Positions 1 to 8,319 of a stretch of DNA of 64,000 nucleotides are shown here, one piece after another. Each line of letters begins with the position of its first letter. Within the stretch, counting starts at the first letter, position 1. Source of the stretch: an uncultured Bacteroidales bacterium (GTDB lineage Bacteria > Bacteroidota > Bacteroidia > Bacteroidales > WCHB1-69). The DNA is taken from the NCBI GenBank assembly GCA_934699095.1, contig CAKUVI010000002.1:310001-374000 (forward strand), given 5' to 3'. The notes beneath the pieces are model-generated. The model was not told the origin of the DNA, did not search any database, and saw only the letters and a list, made by a program, of their open reading frames with translations. Both the position numbers and the translations under genes were made by a program.

Positions 1-2
1 CT

Positions 3-53
3 GGAGTCCACACTGTGTATATAGGCGAAGTGGTGGGGGCATGGAAAAAATAA
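3..53 (+). CDS. C-terminal end of an unidentified protein (5' partial)
   Basis: The reading frame starting at base 3 is open from the window edge to a TAA at 51-53 and reads GVHTVYIGEVVGAWKK. The stop lies 10 bases inside the following methyltransferase gene, an overlap typical of co-transcribed genes. The HTVYIGEV stretch resembles the end of flavin-reductase-like (flavoredoxin) domains, where a HTxFIGEV segment is common, but 16 residues are too few to assign a family. A second frame ends earlier at 24 and cannot be excluded as the true end of the upstream gene. Confidence 0.35.
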   Translation, partial: GVHTVYIGEVVGAWKK

Positions 54-562
54 GACTACTTTACCCGACTCCTCCGGAATTTGACGATCTGATGATAGAA
101 TCTGACGGCTTTTATTTGACTGGCTTAAAATTCGTAACGCCGTCACTTAAAAAGGAAAGCTCCGGTACGCTGATCAACAGCAACTTGAAAGAAGCCCCCC
201 CTCAAGTCTTAAAATACACCTGCAAATGGCTTGACGCATACTTCAGTGGAAAACGACCGGAATTCACAATAAACTGCCAACTTGAAGGTCTCACTCCTTT
301 CAGGAAAGAAGTCATAGACCTATTGTGCAAAGTGCCGTATGGAGATACTGTCACATACGGTGCTCTGGCTGATTGCATATCCGCAAGACAGCATGGCAGA
401 CGGATGTCGGCTCAGGCAGTAGGAGGAGCTGTCGGGTGGAATCCGATAGTAATCATAATTCCCTGCCACAGAGTAGTAGGCGCCAACAAGAAGCTGACAG
501 GATACGGGGGCGGTCTTAACAACAAAAAGGCGCTGTTAAGACTTGAAGGTGTAAGATTTTAA
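41..562 (+). CDS. ogt: Methylated-DNA--protein-cysteine methyltransferase
   Basis: This is a 173-residue suicide repair enzyme that moves the methyl group from O6-methylguanine in DNA to its own cysteine. The acceptor is Cys142 in the PCHR motif, preceded by isoleucines and followed by VVGANKKLTGYGGG, the usual recognition segment. The DNA-binding part around residues 88-130 (VPYGDTVTYGALA, and QAVGGAVGWNP) is standard for the family. The length matches the short Ogt/MGMT type without an Ada N-terminal domain. The start at 41 overlaps the preceding reading frame, suggesting it is the last gene of an operon entering from the left. It converges on the SDR gene 11 bases away. Family assignment is firm; the precise substrate range is inferred. 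Confidence 0.93.
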   Translation: MEKIRLLYPTPPEFDDLMIESDGFYLTGLKFVTPSLKKESSGTLINSNLKEAPPQVLKYTCKWLDAYFSGKRPEFTINCQLEGLTPFRKEVIDLLCKVPYGDTVTYGALADCISARQHGRRMSAQAVGGAVGWNPIVIIIPCHRVVGANKKLTGYGGGLNNKKALLRLEGVRF

Positions 563-573
563 CTATAAAACAG

Positions 574-1329
574 CTATTTTCTGACAATCACACTGCCGCT
601 TCCCTGGTGGGTTGCGAGTATCAGCACTTCTGCTATCTGAACGTGCGCCGGTGCGTTGGCAGCATAGACAGCAACATCAGCTATATCATCGCCAGTGAGC
701 GGTTTGATGCCTTTGTAAACATTTGCAGCGCGCTCTGTGTCTCCATGAAAACGTACATTGCTGAAATTGGTCTCCACCAGACCAGGTTTCAAGTTTGTGA
801 CACGCACTGCACTGTCAGCAACATCTATACGCAGTCCATCGGACAGCGCTTTCACAGCCGATTTTGTAGCGCAATACACATTTCCGTTGGCGTATGCTGC
901 ATCGCCGGCAACAGAGCCGACATTGATAACATGGCCGCTGTTGCGCTTTATCATCCCCGGGACAATCAGGCGGGTCATAGTGAGAAGTCCCTTGATATTT
1001 GTGTCGATCATCGTCTCCCAATCCTCAAAGCTACCCTCATATTCAGGTTCCAAGCCAAGGGCAAGACCAGCATTATTGACTAACACATCAATGTCGCGCC
1101 ACTCCTCCGGCAAACTGTTGATACAACGTGTTGCCTGCTCGCGGTCGCGTACGTCAAATGTCAGGGTCAATACCATTGTACCTTTTTTTTCAAGTTCATC
1201 GCGAATTTCGGCCAATTTATTTTCATTTCTTCCAGTAAGGATCAGTTTATCACCATTTTCAGCAAACTTTCTTGCACATCCAAGGCCGATTCCGCTCGTA
1301 GCACCTGTTATTAATACAATCTTATTCAT
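574..1329 (-). CDS. SDR-family NADP-dependent oxidoreductase (YdfG-like)
   Basis: A 251-residue classical short-chain dehydrogenase. It has the cofactor motif TGATSGIG at residues 8-15, NNAG at 85-88, catalytic Ser139, and the YxxxK pair Tyr152 and Lys156. The overall pattern, including the NVGSVAG strand and the segment after YCATKSA, is closest to the YdfG group that oxidises L-allo-threonine, serine and 3-hydroxy acids in other bacteria; that substrate is known for the family and not shown here. The gene is monocistronic, with a TAnnTTTG element at 1362-1369 about 33 bases before the ATG, and converges with the methyltransferase gene. Confidence 0.88.
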   Translation of the reverse strand: MNKIVLITGATSGIGLGCARKFAENGDKLILTGRNENKLAEIRDELEKKGTMVLTLTFDVRDREQATRCINSLPEEWRDIDVLVNNAGLALGLEPEYEGSFEDWETMIDTNIKGLLTMTRLIVPGMIKRNSGHVINVGSVAGDAAYANGNVYCATKSAVKALSDGLRIDVADSAVRVTNLKPGLVETNFSNVRFHGDTERAANVYKGIKPLTGDDIADVAVYAANAPAHVQIAEVLILATHQGSGSVIVRK

Positions 1330-1361
1330 AATTACAATAATTTACAAAACATTCCAGGCTG

Positions 1362-1369
1362 CAAAAATA
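1362..1369 (-). promoter_or_regulatory. Bacteroidetes -7 element for the SDR gene
   Basis: The minus strand reads TATTTTTG followed by C, matching TAnnTTTG. It sits 33 bases upstream of the SDR start codon. Confidence 0.6.
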
Positions 1370-1630
1370 ACTAATTTATCATTGAATGAAACTGTAACGG
1401 TCAAATAAAAAACGTACGTTTTTGTTAAGAAAATGATATCCTACATGGCAACTGTATTTCCTTATACTCTTTGTTCAAAAAAAAATATGTTTTAACAATA
1501 ATTAACATTTATATATCGCTGATTGATAAAGAATTAAAAAAATTATGTTCATAAAAATGAGACTATACAAAAATCTTGTATTAAAAAAAAATTATTTTTG
1601 CCGCCGTAAAATAATAAACCTTAAAAGATA
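1370..1630. other. Intergenic region between divergent promoters
   Basis: This AT-rich stretch separates the divergent SDR and glycine-rich protein genes. Apart from the -7 elements at its edges I see no reading frame with coding character, no strong hairpin and no RNA gene. Confidence 0.5.
1593..1600 (+). promoter_or_regulatory. -7 element for the glycine-rich FISUMP gene
   Basis: TATTTTTG followed by CC, a match to TAnnTTTG, 31 bases before the ATG at 1631. Confidence 0.6.
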
Positions 1631-4240
1631 ATGAGAAAAACAACGAAAAGGCTTCATAACGGATTGATGATACTTGCCTTGACACTCATAGGATGTGGAA
1701 TGGTGAAAGCACAGACGTATGAAAGCATCAAGATGGAGACTAACGGAAGCTGGACAATTCCGGCCAACGTGTCAAAGGTAAAGGCCGAAGCTTGGGGCGG
1801 AGGCGGTGCAGGAGGTTACGCCAGCGGCAGTTTTTTACAGTACAGAGCATCTGGCGGCGGCGGCGGTGCGGCATATTCCGGAGTTGTCTTCCCTGTAGAG
1901 CTGAATGGATCAAAGAAAATAGAAGTCACAAACATTCGTGGCGGGCAAAGCTCCTCGAACAACAACAACGTGACAGATGGCGGCAACACGACTGTCAGCT
2001 ACGACGGAGTGGTCAGAGTGGTTGCTGAAGGCGGAAAATCAGTGAGAAACACAAACAACACAACTGGTGCAAACGGTGGCAAGGCTTCCAATTCCACAGG
2101 AACTTGGAAGTTTTCTGGCGGTAACGGCAGCAAAGGCACACACGGTTCCATCGGCGGTGGCGGAGGCGGTGCGGCAGGCTCCTCGGCTGACGGCGAAAAC
2201 GGTGAGGAAAGCGCTGTTTTTTCAGCTGAAGGAGGTGCTTCCGGCGGCGACCTCGGCGGTGCAGGCGGCACTGGCCTGACAGGCGCCTCAGATGTTGAGA
2301 ACGGATCAAACTATGGCGGCGGAGGCTCCGGAGTATGCACTGGTGCCGCAACATGGATAGGCGGCAAAGGCTACAGCCGAACCGGAGGCAACGGCGCTCC
2401 AGGTATCGTGCGCTTCACATATATGCCATTCTACATCAACAACATCACAGCTTCTGTGACTGCCGGCTCTCAATCAGAGCTCTCTCCTGTATCAAACCTC
2501 TCTGATTTGTCTTATAGAATTGAAAGTCAAGATGACATAGACAACATTTCCTTCTCTATCAGTCTTGACAATCCAGACGAGATAATGATCACAGACATCA
2601 CCAACAATACCGGTGAGATTAAAACAGTTGTTGTGACAATGGCCGGAGTATGGAACGACAACATCGATACTGAACGCGGATTCGACACTCTGACCAGAAT
2701 ATTCACAATAACACTGAACATCTATCCTGAAATCAACCCCGGCAAAATAGGCGAAGAGATTGTGACATGTACAGAAACAGACACTCTGAAGAGATTCATC
2801 AACATCGAATCTGCAAACGACAACTTAACTTCCACCGGCGCAGTACTGACATATTGCTGGCAATTCTCGGAAGACAACATCTCCTGGACAACCATCCCTG
2901 GTGCCAATGACGAGAATTACACACCGGGCGGCGACTTCAGCAATTCAGGCTGGTTCCGCCGCGGAGCCTACAACGCCGTGCCAGACACAGCGTTCACAGA
3001 AGCTATAAACACTACCGTGGGCAACATCCAACCCGGCGAAATCACTCTGCAGGACAACGCCACAGAACAGGGTGAATATTGTCTTGACGAATCAATCAAC
3101 GTCAGCATAAAAGCCAATCCTGTGATAGGCAACGAAGCATATCAGACGAACTACTCAATCCAATGGCAGAAGAAAATAGACAACGGCGAGTGGACTGACA
3201 TTGAAGGAGCCACCGAAGACACCTACTCGGAGACCTTCACTCTCGGAACAGCCAACAACGGCGAAATTGCAGACTCAGTACTGATCAGATACATGTTCAG
3301 GTTTGCCGATTGTGCAACAGAGCCCTCAAGCAACACTTACAAGCAGAAAATGCTGATAAGCAACGAACACTACGAGCCGGTACTCACCGAGGAGCAGACT
3401 GTCACACTATGGTATGGTGCCTGCGACACAGCTGTTGTGATCCCCGCACTCGATCCCGAACCCATTTCAATAGAATGCAGTGAAACGCGTCTCACTGTAG
3501 GCACACACAACGTGGTTTGGGCAGTTCGCGAGCCTTGCGGCGGTGTGATGACATACGAGCAGACAATCAACGTTGAATATCCTGAATGCGAACAAGATGT
3601 CAATATTGACGGAGTGGCTTACCCTGTGATCCGTGTGGGTTGTGAATGCTGGCTTGCAAAGAACCTCCGAATAGAAGCTGATGACGCAACATACTACAAA
3701 AACGACGAATCCAACAGTGCTTTTGGACGTCTCTACTCCTGGGAAACTGCCCTGAAAGGATCCTCTGCCCAGAGCAGTGACAGTGAAGAACCTCAGGCAG
3801 TTCAGCCTTTGTTATTCTCCGTTTCAGCCGCTGACACCGAAGTTGAAGTGTCGGAATCAAGGCTCGGCTCATACGTGCAAGGTGTTTGTCCCGACGGATG
3901 GGCCATCCCGACCAACGATCAGTTCATGGCATTGTTTGAAGCAACCGGCGGCACCGACAAGCTGAAGAGCGACGACCCGACAACATGGCTGCCCAACAAG
4001 GGCGGCGTTGCACCAGTGTCAGGATTTGACGCCGTTGGCGCTGGATATTATGACTCTGAGCTCGACGCTTATTGCAACAAACTTGCCACTAACTACATCT
4101 GGACAAGCGAAGTCGATGAAAGTTCAATCTACGGAACTTGCTGTTCATTCAGCTACTCTTGTCCTGTAGTGCGTCTGCTGAAGGTAAAGAAGAGCATCCA
4201 CAGCAGTGTGCGCTGCGTAAGAGTGAGCACGGCGGAATAA
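1631..4240 (+). CDS. Secreted glycine-rich protein with C-terminal FISUMP domain
   Basis: An 869-residue exported protein of unknown function. A signal peptide (residues 1-28, ending KAQ) is followed by a glycine-rich region (about 45-265, with repeated GGGG runs). That region begins with a SWTIPANVSKVKAEAWGGGG-type segment seen in surface proteins. The middle part (about 270-640) looks like several beta-sandwich or Ig-like modules, rich in Asp, Asn and Thr. The C-terminus (about 655-866) fits the FISUMP domain: GVAYPVIRVGCECWLAKNL, then FGRLYSWETAL, CPDGWAIPTNDQF, and finally a SVRCVR segment. It has no type IX sorting domain at its end, so how it reaches the surface is unclear. It stands alone with its own promoter and ends at a palindromic repeat shared with the convergent gene. 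Confidence 0.8.
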   Translation: MRKTTKRLHNGLMILALTLIGCGMVKAQTYESIKMETNGSWTIPANVSKVKAEAWGGGGAGGYASGSFLQYRASGGGGGAAYSGVVFPVELNGSKKIEVTNIRGGQSSSNNNNVTDGGNTTVSYDGVVRVVAEGGKSVRNTNNTTGANGGKASNSTGTWKFSGGNGSKGTHGSIGGGGGGAAGSSADGENGEESAVFSAEGGASGGDLGGAGGTGLTGASDVENGSNYGGGGSGVCTGAATWIGGKGYSRTGGNGAPGIVRFTYMPFYINNITASVTAGSQSELSPVSNLSDLSYRIESQDDIDNISFSISLDNPDEIMITDITNNTGEIKTVVVTMAGVWNDNIDTERGFDTLTRIFTITLNIYPEINPGKIGEEIVTCTETDTLKRFINIESANDNLTSTGAVLTYCWQFSEDNISWTTIPGANDENYTPGGDFSNSGWFRRGAYNAVPDTAFTEAINTTVGNIQPGEITLQDNATEQGEYCLDESINVSIKANPVIGNEAYQTNYSIQWQKKIDNGEWTDIEGATEDTYSETFTLGTANNGEIADSVLIRYMFRFADCATEPSSNTYKQKMLISNEHYEPVLTEEQTVTLWYGACDTAVVIPALDPEPISIECSETRLTVGTHNVVWAVREPCGGVMTYEQTINVEYPECEQDVNIDGVAYPVIRVGCECWLAKNLRIEADDATYYKNDESNSAFGRLYSWETALKGSSAQSSDSEEPQAVQPLLFSVSAADTEVEVSESRLGSYVQGVCPDGWAIPTNDQFMALFEATGGTDKLKSDDPTTWLPNKGGVAPVSGFDAVGAGYYDSELDAYCNKLATNYIWTSEVDESSIYGTCCSFSYSCPVVRLLKVKKSIHSSVRCVRVSTAE

Positions 4241-4311
4241 CCATTTAGAATTTAGGAGTGGCATTGGTCGGTGTCCCTTGCGGGGAACTCGCCCGTGTCA
4301 CAGCAGACGTT

Positions 4312-4333
4312 GAGACGCAAAATTTTGCGTCTC
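4312..4333. repeat. 22-bp perfect palindrome between convergent genes
   Basis: The sequence GAGACGCAAAA is followed directly by its reverse complement TTTTGCGTCTC. It lies between two convergent stop codons (4240 and 4338) and could act as a bidirectional terminator. Its GAGACGC end also appears in the palindromic element at 24624-24684 and in the hairpin at 61077-61104, which suggests one dispersed repeat family. Confidence 0.75.
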
Positions 4334-4337
4334 TTAT

Positions 4338-5969
4338 TCATTTCTTCCCTGCCATGAACTGATAGCCAATATTGAGGCCTATAGTCGTCATATTGAGCGA
4401 CATTCGTCCTGATGACTGGTATTTGGCAGGGAATGACTGAATCGTACCATAGACAAAACTCATCCGTTTGGTGAAATCCACATTGAAGCTGAGACCGAAA
4501 ACAAAATTATGGCTTGGATTCTTGCCATGTACTAAGAAATTAACGCTTCCCGACAGGTTTGGAATCCAATATCCTTCTTGATGACAATACAATTTGGAAA
4601 GTCCATATTGAATACCCGTACTATAATCAGAAGGATTGTAAATACAATCAATATAGCATTCGCTAAAGTAAATACTACCGTCTGGATAAGTTATGAATTG
4701 ACCAAAATCGTCTTCAATATCTTGAGCACTTCTCACAAACGGCTTTACAGACAAGCCCAACTCCCATTGCATCAACATCTTTTCATGGATCGGTTTAAGA
4801 TAGCTGGCTTGGAGGGAGAAGCCCGAAAAACGATTCAGGGCAAGAATAGTATTGTCAGAATCATGCCAGCCGACAGCTCCATTCGCCCACATGGTGTCGG
4901 CAGGAACCACTCCTTCCAAGGTCACATGTCCCTTTCGGAAGAAAAGGCCAAAAGGGATGCCTATGGAAAAGCCAAAACCTTTTGCAAATGTACAGCTGTA
5001 TTTCAGACTCAGCTCGGGGGTGTAAGTATTGTCAATCTTAGGCGTTATCGGACCTTCCCTGTCAATGGTCTTGCCACCGATGGCTATGCCGTTGTTCAAT
5101 TGCAAGGAAACCGCATGTATGGGTTTGGTGAAATCAAAAGTGGTGGGCTCGATGGATTTCCTATGTTTCTTGCGGTCAAAGGTTTTGGGCAGTCCCACAA
5201 AGGCATATCCGAAATTAAGCCCTACAAAAGTAGATCCGTATGCAATATCACAATCATACTGGTTAAAAGGTGCTTCCAAAGAGAAATAGCCCTTGTAACG
5301 AGTCACAAAGCCCAAATTAACATTCACCCCAACAATGAAATTGCTACGCGGATTTCGTTTCCTATGCCACAAGAAATCCACCCCGAATGTCAAATCGGGC
5401 ACCCATTTCCGATGGCAAGAACTGTTTGCAATGTACAATACAGAATTAGGGGTTATAAACATATCTTCATAATTTATGAACGCAAAATAACGTGGTAAAT
5501 AAAATGGAAATGACAACCCTATGTTGTAATTCGCAAATAAATAATCCGTTAGACTTTGCATATAAGTCGCTTTCAATTTCAGGCCAATATAGTTAACATT
5601 CATAGGATTTAAATATCCGATACTTATGTCAGGATCCTTATCTATCAATATTTCAGAATAAACTTTGTTAAGAAATCGTAATCCAAAAATACCGCTCATT
5701 AATTCTGCACTCCCTCCAAAACCCGATTTCGCTGTAAATTGATAGCCTAAGGATAATTCATTCCCGTATGAAATCATCGGTGCCCAACCTAACGACGGAT
5801 TACAATGATAGTCAAAATGCCCTTTAGGTCGAATGACATTATTGTACTGTATTGTGAATGAGTGGATTGCCTTATCCGAAAACGGTCTTCTCCTGATGGT
5901 GTCATTATGGGCATACGACATCGTTCCGTTTAGCAGAACTAAAATCAAAAGCGACTTATATAATCTCAT
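4338..5969 (-). CDS. Putative outer-membrane beta-barrel protein with internal duplication
   Basis: A 543-residue protein with a signal peptide (residues 1-20, ending in SYA) and alternating aromatic and small residues typical of outer-membrane beta strands. The two halves (about 30-270 and 285-543) resemble each other. Both open with a [KP]xIHxxxxQxNN segment. Both contain a WxPxLxxxVxFLxHxKNPxxNFxxGxxxNxxF-type stretch. Both end in TxxGLNxGYxF. This points to a tandem duplication of a barrel unit of roughly 250 residues. I do not recognise a named family. No clean -7 element is visible upstream of 5969. It is divergent from the M3 peptidase gene. Confidence 0.6.
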   Translation of the reverse strand: MRLYKSLLILVLLNGTMSYAHNDTIRRRPFSDKAIHSFTIQYNNVIRPKGHFDYHCNPSLGWAPMISYGNELSLGYQFTAKSGFGGSAELMSGIFGLRFLNKVYSEILIDKDPDISIGYLNPMNVNYIGLKLKATYMQSLTDYLFANYNIGLSFPFYLPRYFAFINYEDMFITPNSVLYIANSSCHRKWVPDLTFGVDFLWHRKRNPRSNFIVGVNVNLGFVTRYKGYFSLEAPFNQYDCDIAYGSTFVGLNFGYAFVGLPKTFDRKKHRKSIEPTTFDFTKPIHAVSLQLNNGIAIGGKTIDREGPITPKIDNTYTPELSLKYSCTFAKGFGFSIGIPFGLFFRKGHVTLEGVVPADTMWANGAVGWHDSDNTILALNRFSGFSLQASYLKPIHEKMLMQWELGLSVKPFVRSAQDIEDDFGQFITYPDGSIYFSECYIDCIYNPSDYSTGIQYGLSKLYCHQEGYWIPNLSGSVNFLVHGKNPSHNFVFGLSFNVDFTKRMSFVYGTIQSFPAKYQSSGRMSLNMTTIGLNIGYQFMAGKK

Positions 5970-6028
5970 AGTAGTGTAAACACAATCCGGTCATCAATAC
6001 AACGCAAAAGAAATGTCATTTATTTTAC

Positions 6029-6036
6029 TACTTTTG
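6029..6036 (+). promoter_or_regulatory. -7 element for the M3 peptidase gene
   Basis: TACTTTTG followed by CAAAA, a TAnnTTTG match. It lies inside the longest possible reading frame, which argues that translation starts at 6052 and not at the upstream ATG at 6013. Confidence 0.65.
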
Positions 6037-6051
6037 CAAAAAATTACCGAT

Positions 6052-8175
6052 ATGAATAATAACCTTAAAACTATGACATTGATAATCGCTGTTGCCTGTT
6101 TAGCGGGCGGATGCAAAAACAAGCCGAAAGAGGCGGCTGTCGCCGACAACCCATTCATGAAAGAGTGGAACACACCATACGGAGTGCCGCCCTTTGACAA
6201 GATATCAAACGAGCACTACCTGCCTGCAATCCAAGAGGGGATGCGCCAGCAGAAAGAAGCCATCGAAGAGATCTGCAACAACACTGAAGAGGCCACATTC
6301 ACAAACACGGTCATACCCTACGAGTACAGCGGGGAGCTGCTCAACAAAGTGTCTTCAGTTTTCCTGAACCTCACCGAATGCTGCAACAGTCCGGAGATGG
6401 AGGCCCTTGCCGACACCATAATCCCGATGCTCACCAACCACGAGGACGACATAATGCTCAACGCAAAGCTGTTCAACAAGATCAAACACGTATATCAGAA
6501 CCGTGACAAAGAAAATCTCAACTCTGAACAACTCAGGCTTCTAACAGTGATATACAACGATTTCGTACGGGGTGGCGCCAATGTTCCCGCCGAGAAACAG
6601 CCACGTCTGCGTGAGATCAACAGCGAGCTTTCAGCACTCACACTCTCCTTCGGCAACAATGTGCTCGGCGCAACCAACGAATACGTTCTCTTCATCGACG
6701 ACAAAGCCAAGCTCGAAGGACTGACTGCCGAACAACTTGCCACAGCCGAAGACGCTGCCAAAGAGATGAAAGATCCCAAAGGCAAATACGCATTCACTCT
6801 CCAAGTACCGTCCATGGAGCCTTTCCTGCAAAATTGCAATAATCGTGAATTAAGAAAAGAGCTCTGGACCGCCTACTCCACCCGATGCCTCGACGGAAAA
6901 TTCTCAAACACACAGATAATCAACAAGATAGCCAATCTCAGATCAGAAAAAGCCCATATACTCGGCTATGACAACTATGCTGATTACGTACTTGACGACT
7001 GCATGGCAAAAAACTCCCAAAATGTCTATGAGCTACTCATGAAAGTGTGGGGTCCGGCACTTGCGAAAGCCAAGGAGGAGGCCGCAATCTACCAGACCAT
7101 GCTGCGCAAGGACGGTTACAACGACCAGCTCCAGCCATACGACTGGCGGTACTATTCCGAAAAGCTCAGAAAAGAGAAATACGACATCAACGACGAGGAC
7201 ATCCGTCCTTACCTCTCGCTTGATTCCACCCGGAAAGGTCTATTCTACGTATGCGAAAGACTTTACGGACTGACATTCAAGGAGAGCAGCGAAATCCCTG
7301 TTTACCACAAGGATGTGAAAGTGTATGAGGTGGTTGACAACAACGAGGTCATCGCTGTGGTTTACATGGATTTCTTCCCTCGCGAGAGCAAACGCAGCGG
7401 AGCATGGATGACCAATTTCAGGGAGCAATACTATGACAGAGACGGGAAGAACAACATCCCCATAGTGTCGCTCGTGTTCAATTTCACAAAACCGGTAGGT
7501 GACAAGCCTGCAATGCTAAACATCGACGAGACGGAGACTCTCTTCCATGAATTCGGCCATGCGCTGCACAGCATACTCTCCCGCTGCCACTACCGCACCC
7601 TTTCGGGCACAAATGTGCCACGCGACTTCGTGGAGATGCCGTCGCAGTTCATGGAACACTTCGCCTTTGAGCCGGAAGTCCTCAAAGTTTACGCCCACCA
7701 CTACAAAACCGGCGAGCTCATCCCTGACGCCCTGGTTGACAAGATAAACGCCGCAAAGACATACGGACAAGGCTTCATCAACACCGAGCTGCTTGCCGCA
7801 TCAATTCTTGACATGGACTACCATACCATTGAAAAGCCTGTTGACATCAAGCTTCCCGCATTCGAAAACGAGAGGATGGCACAGATCGGGCTTATCCCGT
7901 CAATCATTTCGCGCTACAGAAGTCCCTATTTCCAACATGTTTTCTCAAACGGCTATGCTGCCGGATACTACAGCTACACATGGTCGGCACTGTTAGACAA
8001 CGATGCATATGAGTGTTTCAGGGAGCACGGCATCTTCGATCCTGCCACGGCCACATCTTTCAGAACCAACATTTTGGAGCGAGGCAACACTGACGATGTC
8101 AAGAACCTCTATCTAGCATTCCGCGGCCAGGAACCATCTATTGAACCACTTCTCAAAAACCGCGGCCTGAAATAA
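6052..8175 (+). CDS. dcp: M3-family peptidyl-dipeptidase, lipoprotein
   Basis: A zinc metallopeptidase of 707 residues related to peptidyl-dipeptidase Dcp and oligopeptidase A. The start at 6052 gives a lipoprotein signal peptide with lipobox LAGG-C about 20 residues in; an upstream ATG at 6013 would overlap the promoter and hide this leader. The catalytic HEFGH motif sits near residue 500 (bases 7546-7560), followed by LHSILS and, about 25 residues on, the FVEMPSQFMEHF segment carrying the third zinc ligand. The length and the FSNGYAAGYYSYTWSALLDND segment near the end are typical of the family. It probably trims peptides in the periplasm, which is an inference from the leader. A rho-independent terminator follows at 8209-8256. 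Confidence 0.92.
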   Translation: MNNNLKTMTLIIAVACLAGGCKNKPKEAAVADNPFMKEWNTPYGVPPFDKISNEHYLPAIQEGMRQQKEAIEEICNNTEEATFTNTVIPYEYSGELLNKVSSVFLNLTECCNSPEMEALADTIIPMLTNHEDDIMLNAKLFNKIKHVYQNRDKENLNSEQLRLLTVIYNDFVRGGANVPAEKQPRLREINSELSALTLSFGNNVLGATNEYVLFIDDKAKLEGLTAEQLATAEDAAKEMKDPKGKYAFTLQVPSMEPFLQNCNNRELRKELWTAYSTRCLDGKFSNTQIINKIANLRSEKAHILGYDNYADYVLDDCMAKNSQNVYELLMKVWGPALAKAKEEAAIYQTMLRKDGYNDQLQPYDWRYYSEKLRKEKYDINDEDIRPYLSLDSTRKGLFYVCERLYGLTFKESSEIPVYHKDVKVYEVVDNNEVIAVVYMDFFPRESKRSGAWMTNFREQYYDRDGKNNIPIVSLVFNFTKPVGDKPAMLNIDETETLFHEFGHALHSILSRCHYRTLSGTNVPRDFVEMPSQFMEHFAFEPEVLKVYAHHYKTGELIPDALVDKINAAKTYGQGFINTELLAASILDMDYHTIEKPVDIKLPAFENERMAQIGLIPSIISRYRSPYFQHVFSNGYAAGYYSYTWSALLDNDAYECFREHGIFDPATATSFRTNILERGNTDDVKNLYLAFRGQEPSIEPLLKNRGLK

Positions 8176-8208
8176 GAATTTCACCACATCAGTTTTTTTT
8201 GATTTTAG

Positions 8209-8256
8209 AAAAAGCAGAGACGTCGATATAATTCAAGAAACGTCGCTGCTTTTTTG
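8209..8256 (+). terminator. Rho-independent terminator after the M3 peptidase gene
   Basis: The arms AAAAAGCAG-A-GACGT and ACGTC-G-CTGCTTTTTT pair across a loop of about 17 bases and are followed by a T-run. The nadB promoter begins just downstream. Confidence 0.75.
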
Positions 8257-8284
8257 TTTTATGCGTTCCGCAATGATTTTTTTT

Positions 8285-8292
8285 TAATTTTG
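8285..8292 (+). promoter_or_regulatory. -7 element for nadB
   Basis: TAATTTTG followed by C, a TAnnTTTG match, 28 bases before the ATG at 8320. Confidence 0.65.
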
Positions 8293-8319
8293 CAGCCTCA
8301 ATTAATTCAGAGAACGAAT

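Noticed and set aside
4578..5498. A 306-codon open frame antisense to the duplicated barrel protein
   Set aside because: The opposite strand encodes a protein with a signal peptide and repeated motifs. This frame has no recognisable domain or -7 element.
6013..6051. Upstream start for the M3 peptidase
   Set aside because: It would place the promoter within the coding sequence and bury the lipoprotein leader 13 residues inside.
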